NCBI GenBank assembly: GCA_020025735.1
Contig: JAHHRP010000021.1
Coordinates: forward strand, 1 to 18,989
Length of the DNA: 18,989 nt
Reading direction: 5' to 3'
Source of the DNA: Evtepia sp.
GTDB taxonomy: Bacteria > Bacillota > Clostridia > Oscillospirales > Oscillospiraceae
Below, in pieces: positions 14,090 to 18,989 of the stretch (the stretch's first letter is position 1; every line of letters begins with the position of its first letter). The position numbers and the translations under genes are program-made. The notes under the pieces were generated by a model. That model worked only from the letters and a program-made list of their open reading frames with translations, made no database searches and was not told where the DNA came from.

Positions 14090-14539
14090 TCAGGAACTTA
14101 GATGAAGCATTTGAACGCCCTCGTTATAGGCACTTGTATAATTCAATATACATTCACAAGTCGCATGCTCCGGTATACAACGTCCTGTGCAGAAAACAGG
14201 AATACAGAAGCGAGACGAAATACCTGCCACCTGAAACATTCGCGCCACGACCTTGCCGCAGAGCACATTTAAGAATTCTTTTGTAAAATCCTCTACATCC
14301 TGGGCCGCCACATCTTCCTCTCCAATGGCTGTCTGGGTCATCCGACGCATGAGTGCAACATCTGCAAGCAGCACCAGTGTTGTCTGACAACCGCCTTCAA
14401 ACGTAGTTTGCACGGAACAGACATCTTTTGAAAGAACATCCTTCCGCTCTGTTCGTTGGATCTTAACCTTTGGATCGGTGATCTCCTGCATCACACCATC
14501 TAAGATATCAGGGATCTCTTTTTTAAGAGAGGAGATCAT
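14090..14539 (-). CDS. cheX: CheX-type chemotaxis phosphatase
   Basis: This 149-residue protein fits the CheC/CheX/FliY phosphatase family in length and pattern. CheX dephosphorylates CheY-P and so resets the motor signal. The catalytic signature E-x-x-N is at Glu88-Asn91 in DFTKEFLNVLCGKVVARMF. The N-terminal strand-helix region (ISSLKKEIPDILDGVMQEITD) and the block TTLVLLADVALMRRMTQTAIGEE are as expected. Start: ATG 14539, 6 bases after GGAGG; a GTG at 14542 is too close to the ribosome site. It lies 14 bases after the fapA-like gene, with its ribosome site in the gap, and ahead of a CheY-like gene that is its likely substrate. Confidence 0.85.
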   Translation of the reverse strand: MISSLKKEIPDILDGVMQEITDPKVKIQRTERKDVLSKDVCSVQTTFEGGCQTTLVLLADVALMRRMTQTAIGEEDVAAQDVEDFTKEFLNVLCGKVVARMFQVAGISSRFCIPVFCTGRCIPEHATCECILNYTSAYNEGVQMLHLSS

Positions 14540-14553
14540 CACATCCCTCCTTT

Positions 14554-16218
14554 CTATACAACAGAAATCAAATTGACTTTATTTTTTCCCGGACAGAACG
14601 CACACCGTTCTTTCATCCGATCCATCAGCAACGTATTCCCGCCAATGGTGACTTCAGTGCCTGGAAACACCGTGTCGCATACCAAACGACAATCTTTTCT
14701 AAAGTGAACTTCGCTTTTCTTCAAGTCTTTCTCCAGCTTTTCTAGTTTCATTTTGGTAACACAAACATTCAAGTTCAGCTGAGAAATCTCTTTTCGCACC
14801 TCTGGGCTGGCTGGCTGACTACTCACTTTACGAAGTTTTTCTTCCGTCCTGTTTAGCTCCTCCATCATCTGGGCTCGTTCCAGCGCTTCACATGGCTGTC
14901 CTCCAAGCACAACCGTAGTAATCCGCTCTGCCTTAGAGCCAACAGTCCCCACAGAAATCTCTCCGGCAGCTTGGATATGTCCACCCACAATCACTGCGCG
15001 CCCAGTGCGGACTTGAATGGTACCATTGCTGAAGATCTCACTTTCAATAATACAGTCCGCCTGAATCCTCTGGAACGCATAAACTGTGCAATGCTCCAAA
15101 TACTTCGCATAAACACTTTTGTATGCGCGGATAAGGGCGTTGTCTTGGCCCTGGATGCCACCTGAAACGACCACGTGTTCTCCAGCTTCAATGGTACTGG
15201 CTTCTACCATACCGTTAACCTGGATGCTGCCTGTGGCCTGCACACTGGCACCGCTGACCACGTCGCCTAAGATTTGGATGTCGCCGACAAACTGGACAGT
15301 ACCATCCTCAGGTGTCACATCTCCTTCAATCTTTAACACTGGTTTCACCTGGAAGGTCCGGCCATTAAAGAGCACATGGCCATCCTTGGTAGATACAATA
15401 TAATTGCCGTCCTCAGACAATTCTGTATTACGTCCTTTGGGTGGAATTGCAGGCCGTCCGTTCAAGGCAGGGACACGCTCTCCTGTTACAGTGCTGCCAG
15501 GAATCCCTTGCCCTGGGGGAATGATTCGGCAGATTGCATCTCCTTTTTTCACTTCTTGCACCAGATGCAAACTATACAAGCTATCATAGCCCACTTGGGC
15601 AAGTTCTTCCACTTCCATATTGGGTTCTTGATCCCGAGCATAGTAATCTTCGATCCAACCATCTGCTCCCCGCTCAGGCTGCTTTCCCCAGGCAACGGGC
15701 AACAGCTGGAAATATTGGCCTTGGTTGACCATCTCTTTGACCAGATCCCACTCAATTCCGCTGTCTACTTTTTCCTCGCTCAACAGTTTCATCAAGTGGA
15801 GCATCTCCACGGGCTTCCCTTGCCCGATCGGGGGCAGGAGAAGGAGCCAAGCAACCATCTTGTCCCTAGATATATGGAAAAAGATTTCCCCATCCAGATC
15901 AGGCAAGGTCCGATCTGCCATGGCTGTTACGATAGCCTGCCACCTAGGCATTGACAATGCCGTCAGCTTTTTCTGTATAATCTCTGCCTCTTCCTCCATG
16001 GCTTGAGCAGACAGAAGAAACGGAGGCACACCAGAAAACAACGGCAGATTCATCTCCTTGTTATCTTCCCCAGACCAAAGGCGATATAAACCGCACAAAG
16101 TGTGTCTTAGGGGAAACGATAACGTTGGGATCTTCTGTTGCATCCCTGGTGCTTTCTTATGAGTAGATGCAGCGTCCATTGTCAAAAGCTGAGATCCAAC
16201 ATTTTTACTTGATTCCAC
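14554..16218 (-). CDS. FapA family protein (DUF342, flagellar assembly protein A-like)
   Basis: This 554-residue cytoplasmic protein has DUF342 features. A poorly conserved N-terminal half contains YDSLYSLHLVQEVKKGDAICRIIPPGQGIPGSTVTGE. A right-handed beta-helix region then shows repeating short strands (VQFVGDIQILGDVVSGASVQATGSIQVNGMVEASTIEAG, and further to TTVVLGG). A helical coiled-coil segment follows (ALERAQMMEELNRTEEKLRK to KLEKLEKDLKKSE), and a final strand region (GTEVTIGGNTLLM). In Vibrio, FapA is needed for flagellar assembly at the pole; the molecular role in Firmicutes is unclear. I chose GTG 16218, 8 bases after AAGGGAG; the in-frame TTG at 16272 lacks a site. It heads an operon with cheX and a cheY-like gene under a sigma-D-type promoter, which supports a motility role. 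Confidence 0.88.
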   Translation of the reverse strand: MESSKNVGSQLLTMDAASTHKKAPGMQQKIPTLSFPLRHTLCGLYRLWSGEDNKEMNLPLFSGVPPFLLSAQAMEEEAEIIQKKLTALSMPRWQAIVTAMADRTLPDLDGEIFFHISRDKMVAWLLLLPPIGQGKPVEMLHLMKLLSEEKVDSGIEWDLVKEMVNQGQYFQLLPVAWGKQPERGADGWIEDYYARDQEPNMEVEELAQVGYDSLYSLHLVQEVKKGDAICRIIPPGQGIPGSTVTGERVPALNGRPAIPPKGRNTELSEDGNYIVSTKDGHVLFNGRTFQVKPVLKIEGDVTPEDGTVQFVGDIQILGDVVSGASVQATGSIQVNGMVEASTIEAGEHVVVSGGIQGQDNALIRAYKSVYAKYLEHCTVYAFQRIQADCIIESEIFSNGTIQVRTGRAVIVGGHIQAAGEISVGTVGSKAERITTVVLGGQPCEALERAQMMEELNRTEEKLRKVSSQPASPEVRKEISQLNLNVCVTKMKLEKLEKDLKKSEVHFRKDCRLVCDTVFPGTEVTIGGNTLLMDRMKERCAFCPGKNKVNLISVV

Positions 16219-16298
16219 AGCCTTCTCTCCCTTCTTTTCTTGCGAACGTACAAGCGTCACTCTGTTTCTCAACTTACATTACTCTATCTCTAATTTTA

Positions 16299-16325
16299 AT
16301 ATCGTTGCTTTTCAAAAAAAGTTTA
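16299..16325 (-). promoter_or_regulatory. Sigma-D/FliA-type promoter of the fapA-cheX-cheY operon
   Basis: On the minus strand TAAA (16322-16325), exactly 15 bases, AACGATAT (16299-16306). The flagellar sigma factor consensus is TAAA-N15-GCCGATAa/t: all four -35 bases, the spacing and 6 of 8 -10 bases match. The predicted start is about 75 bases before the GTG at 16218. No sigma-A promoter stands out here. Confidence 0.7.
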
Positions 16326-16385
16326 GCTTTTGGGAGAAACTATTTTATAATATTGATGAAATAGTTTCTATATGCAACAGTGTAT

Positions 16386-16430
16386 AAACACCACAGGCCC
16401 CTGAAACCGCTTCAGTTACCTGTGGTGTTT
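16386..16430 (-). terminator. Terminator of the methyl-accepting chemotaxis gene
   Basis: A perfect 12-bp outer stem (16386-16397 with 16419-16430) and a 5-bp inner stem (16401-16405 with 16411-16415). The T-tract is weak on the minus strand (GTTTATA) and better on the plus strand (GTTTTTC), so part of the transcript may read through into the fapA operon. It begins 35 bases after the gene's stop. Confidence 0.65.
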
Positions 16431-16464
16431 TTCTATCTAAACCCAAGCACTAACCAAAAGTCAA

Positions 16465-18150
16465 TCAATATTGCTCAGGTTCAGAAAGTTCAAATTGACT
16501 CAGCAGCGAACGCATCATACCAGCCTGTCCGTTGAGTTCCTCACTGGCAGCAGCAGACTCCTCTGCCGTAGCCGATGTGGTTTGCACCACCGCAGAAATT
16601 TGCTCCAGACCCTGTGAAATCTGGGAAATAGAATCTGACTGCTCCTGGGAAACTGTTGCGATTTTCTCCACTCGTTGAAGGATATCGTCGGCCGATCTCG
16701 AGACCTCACCAAAGGCCGCCTCAGCTTGTATCGCCAAGTCTTCCCCTCTCTTAACGTGGCGTAAAGCGGTCTCAATCAGTTCCGTCGTGTCTGTGGCTGC
16801 AACCGCCGTCTTTTGGGCCAAGTCACGCACCTCATCGGCCACCACGGCAAACCCCTTCCCTGCCGTTCCAGCTCGGGCAGCTTCTACGGCAGCATTTAGC
16901 GCTAGAATATTGGTTTGGAATGCAATGTCGTTGATGACCTTGATAATACTTTGAATGTTGCTGGAAGCATCTGCAATGTCATGAATCGATTCCAGCAGCT
17001 GATTCATCTCCTCCGCACTCTTCTCCACAACCAAAGCGCTATTCTTGCCCATGTCGTTGGCCTGCTTGGCGTAGTCAGATGTATTGGCAATCCCGCTGGA
17101 GATGCCAGCCACAGCAGCAGTAAGTTCTTCCACGCTGCTGGCCTGTTCTGTGGCTCCCTGCGCCAGCGCCTGGGCACCACCAGACACCTGGCCTGCGCCA
17201 TCACTGACCTGCTCCGCCGCCATTTCCAGCTCTCGAATGGTACGTGTGATTTTTTCTTGGAATCGGCCAATAGAGGCTTCGATGTTAGAAAACTCTCCTA
17301 CAAATGCAATGGGACTCTTAACGGAAAAGTTCCCCTTGGAGAACTCATTCATTCCATAGTCAATGGCCTCTACGTATTTAGACAGCTCTTGAAAGGAGTG
17401 ATCCATATGGGACATTAACTCACCAAATTCGTTGTCTGCTTCATAGTTCATGCGAACCTTCAGGTTTCCTTTTGCCAGTTCCTCGACAGCATACTTTGCC
17501 ATATTAACGGCTCGGGTAATGCTCCGGGTCGTATACAGGGAGACAAAGATCCCAAAACCCAACGCCACAATAAAAATTACGATAGAAATTGCTCCCGTGG
17601 CTATAATTGTCTTCATCATGTTTTCCTGATGTTCTTCAGACTCTTTTGAAATGCCGCTGTCTATCTCTTTGGCAATTGTCACAAGTTCCTCCAAAGCGGG
17701 AGAACACTCTGTTACCACAATCTGACGTGCAGCTTCGAGATTTCCACTTTTAATTTGTGCTGTGGCTCGATCTGCAATGGCAAACCACTTTTCAAAGGCA
17801 TCCTCATACTTTTTAGCCAGGCCATCTTCCTCACCATGCACCTGTTTAAAGATTTGGATTTGTTCCTCAATGACGGACAAGCTCTCATAGATCCGGCTCT
17901 CCATCTGGCTTCGTTTTGTAACGTCTTCGGTCAAAATCATTTCTCGCAAGTTTCGAGCCGCTATGTTAACTTCGATCCGGCAGGTTTTCGTTGCAGAATC
18001 TGCTCTTGATATTTGGTTTATCAAAACATCTGCTCTCTGTTTCGTGTTGATCAGACCCGCAAGTTCACATGTAGTAATAATGCCTGTCAGTACAAGCAAT
18101 AGCGCAAATGCGCCCAGCAGGTATCTTTTCAGTTTCACTCTTCTAAACAT
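16465..18150 (-). CDS. Methyl-accepting chemotaxis protein
   Basis: This is a 561-residue transmembrane chemoreceptor. Helix 1 (about 10-32) and helix 2 (about 182-205) flank a 150-residue all-helical extracellular domain of four-helix-bundle type, with repeated charged heptads. A HAMP linker follows (TTRSITRAVNMAKYAVEELAKGNL, 207-230, with a second similar segment at 262-300). The cytoplasmic signalling helices hold the highly conserved tip IAFQTNILALNAAVEAARAGTAGKGFAVVADEVRDLAQ (409-446), where CheA and CheW bind. Methylation-type helix sequences (EQASSVEELTAAV, AEESAAASEELN) flank it. There is no C-terminal CheR-tethering pentapeptide. The ligand is unknown. Start: ATG 18150 with GGGGGAAG 12 bases upstream, a somewhat long spacing. 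It has its own sigma-D-type promoter. Confidence 0.94.
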   Translation of the reverse strand: MFRRVKLKRYLLGAFALLLVLTGIITTCELAGLINTKQRADVLINQISRADSATKTCRIEVNIAARNLREMILTEDVTKRSQMESRIYESLSVIEEQIQIFKQVHGEEDGLAKKYEDAFEKWFAIADRATAQIKSGNLEAARQIVVTECSPALEELVTIAKEIDSGISKESEEHQENMMKTIIATGAISIVIFIVALGFGIFVSLYTTRSITRAVNMAKYAVEELAKGNLKVRMNYEADNEFGELMSHMDHSFQELSKYVEAIDYGMNEFSKGNFSVKSPIAFVGEFSNIEASIGRFQEKITRTIRELEMAAEQVSDGAGQVSGGAQALAQGATEQASSVEELTAAVAGISSGIANTSDYAKQANDMGKNSALVVEKSAEEMNQLLESIHDIADASSNIQSIIKVINDIAFQTNILALNAAVEAARAGTAGKGFAVVADEVRDLAQKTAVAATDTTELIETALRHVKRGEDLAIQAEAAFGEVSRSADDILQRVEKIATVSQEQSDSISQISQGLEQISAVVQTTSATAEESAAASEELNGQAGMMRSLLSQFELSEPEQY

Positions 18151-18249
18151 AATACACTACTTCCCCCTGTCCAGTCTTAGACGTGTTTTCCACCAACATT
18201 ACAGTCTGAATTTTGTCACGTCATTTCTATCAATTTCATCCGTTATTTA

Positions 18250-18276
18250 TTATCGTCTGTTCCCAGAAAAAAATTA
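18250..18276 (-). promoter_or_regulatory. Sigma-D/FliA-type promoter of the chemoreceptor gene
   Basis: On the minus strand TAAT (18273-18276), 15 bases, GACGATAA (18250-18257). The -10 box matches GCCGATAA at 7 of 8 positions and the -35 box matches TAAA at 3 of 4. The predicted start is near 18243, with a leader of about 90 bases. Confidence 0.66.
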
Positions 18277-18321
18277 AGAACTCTGACCTATTTTTTCTAA
18301 AATTTGTCTTTTTTTGGCTAT

Positions 18322-18340
18322 TGATACTCATAAAGTATCA
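18322..18340. repeat. Inverted repeat upstream of the chemoreceptor promoter
   Basis: TGATACT (18322-18328) and AGTATCA (18334-18340) form perfect 7-bp arms around CATAA, about 45 bases upstream of the sigma-D-type -35 box and 40 bases after the PAP2 terminator. It has no T-tract of its own on the minus strand, so an operator is as likely as a hairpin. Confidence 0.5.
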
Positions 18341-18374
18341 TAAAATACAACCGCTCTTTGTAAAGTAAAAGGGC

Positions 18375-18417
18375 AAAAATGAAGACACTGCAAAGGGTTT
18401 CCTTCACAGTGTCCTTC
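18375..18417 (-). terminator. Terminator overlapping the end of the PAP2 gene
   Basis: An interrupted hairpin: 18381-18384 with 18414-18417, 18385-18390 with 18407-18412, and 18393-18396 with 18401-18404. On the minus strand it is followed by ATTTTTG. The last codons and the TGA (18404-18406) of the PAP2 gene are inside the stem. Confidence 0.7.
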
Positions 18418-18982
18418 TTCTTTTTTTTGGTCTTTTTTTCGTTCGTCCGGCAGGATGCTCCCGTTTTGACCAGCACTTATCATTCAAATGAGAACCCAGA
18501 CTCCCAACCAGGGTGCCTAACAAACCACCGGCCACCACATCACTAGGATAGTGGAGATACAGATACATTCTGGAGGTAGCCGTGAGCAGTGCCATGCCCA
18601 AACTAGGAACCCAGAGTTTGTTTCCATTCTTATACAATCCCGTGGTCACTGCAAAGGCCGCCGTAGTATGTCCTGATGGAAACGAAGGGTCCTTTGGTCG
18701 AGAAACCAACAGCTCCACAGAGGGGTTTCGATCAAAAGGACGGATGCGGTCAGTGAGCGGCTTGAGGATTAGGTTGCAGCTGGCAGCATCCAGGGCCAAC
18801 GCAATGCTCAAGGCTGTGGATGTCTTCCGTGTCTTTGCCCGCAGACCCAAGGCACCAGTCAACAGCAGCCACACTGCACCATTGTCCCCAACTCGGCTGA
18901 CCATGGTCATGATCTTATCTCCCTTGCCGCTTCTTCCTTTTGTCTGTATAAAATCTAAAATCCCGCGTTCCCATCTCTGCAT
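18404..18982 (-). CDS. PAP2-family phosphatase
   Basis: This 192-residue membrane phosphatase has the three conserved acid-phosphatase motifs of the PAP2 superfamily: KPLTDRIRP (74-82), PSGH (102-105, in SFPSGHTTAAF) and SRMYLYLHYPSD (137-148), with the catalytic histidines His105 and His144. Relatives dephosphorylate lipid phosphates such as undecaprenyl pyrophosphate or phosphatidic acid; the substrate here is not determined. Hydrophobic helices surround the motifs. The C-terminal 20 residues are strongly basic (TKKRPKKRRRTL), which may bind the inner membrane face. The start ATG at 18982 is only 7 bases from the window edge, so its ribosome site is not visible and an upstream start is possible. 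The terminator overlaps the stop. Confidence 0.9.
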   Translation of the reverse strand: MQRWERGILDFIQTKGRSGKGDKIMTMVSRVGDNGAVWLLLTGALGLRAKTRKTSTALSIALALDAASCNLILKPLTDRIRPFDRNPSVELLVSRPKDPSFPSGHTTAAFAVTTGLYKNGNKLWVPSLGMALLTATSRMYLYLHYPSDVVAGGLLGTLVGSLGSHLNDKCWSKREHPAGRTKKRPKKRRRTL

Positions 18983-18989
18983 ATTATCT

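Noticed and set aside
1..18989. A hidden phage, defence island, CRISPR array or mobile element
   Set aside because: I saw no integrase, transposase, restriction, toxin-antitoxin or repeat-spacer pattern. All large open frames belong to metabolic, envelope, sporulation or motility families with uniform codon use.

Overview
The window looks like an ordinary chromosomal segment of a motile, endospore-forming clostridium. YqfC/YqfD are found only in spore formers. Base composition is close to even, Shine-Dalgarno sites are strong (AAGGAGG type), and sigma-A promoters and rho-independent terminators are easy to read. The gene families fit gut Oscillospiraceae-type Clostridia, but that placement is an inference from family content; I see no rRNA or other marker that fixes it. 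I found no tRNA or rRNA gene, CRISPR array, transposase, integrase or phage gene.

Layout. (1) 1-635, minus strand: sporulation pair yqfC-yqfD, with yqfD cut by the window edge. (2) 771-1466, minus: a secreted lipoprotein of unknown role with its own sigma-A promoter. (3) 1826-7006: citrate synthase (minus) divergent from an aconitase-isocitrate dehydrogenase operon (plus). Together they make 2-oxoglutarate from oxaloacetate and acetyl-CoA, most likely for glutamate supply in an anaerobe. The isocitrate dehydrogenase has Asp where the NADP 2'-phosphate-binding Arg is expected. (4) 7177-9990: a MaoC-like hydratase and an acetyl-CoA hydrolase/transferase-family enzyme, translationally coupled on the minus strand and divergent from an AraC-type regulator. 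This looks like a small acyl-CoA catabolic module with its own regulator. (5) 10226-12416: a flavodoxin-like protein (minus) divergent from a sodium:solute symporter (plus). A perfect-consensus sigma-A promoter points antisense into the flavodoxin gene. (6) 12554-13402, minus: a DUF368 (PopT-type) polyprenyl-phosphate translocase. (7) 13630-18150, minus: a flagellar/chemotaxis block made of a methyl-accepting chemotaxis protein and, separately, fapA-like, cheX and cheY-like genes. Both units have sigma-D/FliA-type promoters. (8) 18404-18982, minus: a PAP2-family phosphatase.

Gene-free stretches over 300 bases. The region 1467-1825 holds the lipoprotein promoter, a 15-bp tandem duplication and the citrate synthase terminator. 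The region 3209-3535 holds the divergent citrate synthase and aconitase promoters plus three AGTTCA hexamers. Nothing here amounts to a clearly new multi-gene system. The points most worth following are the predicted sigma-D regulon, the altered coenzyme site of isocitrate dehydrogenase, the orphan consensus promoter at 10123-10151, and the hairpin-rich flavodoxin leader.
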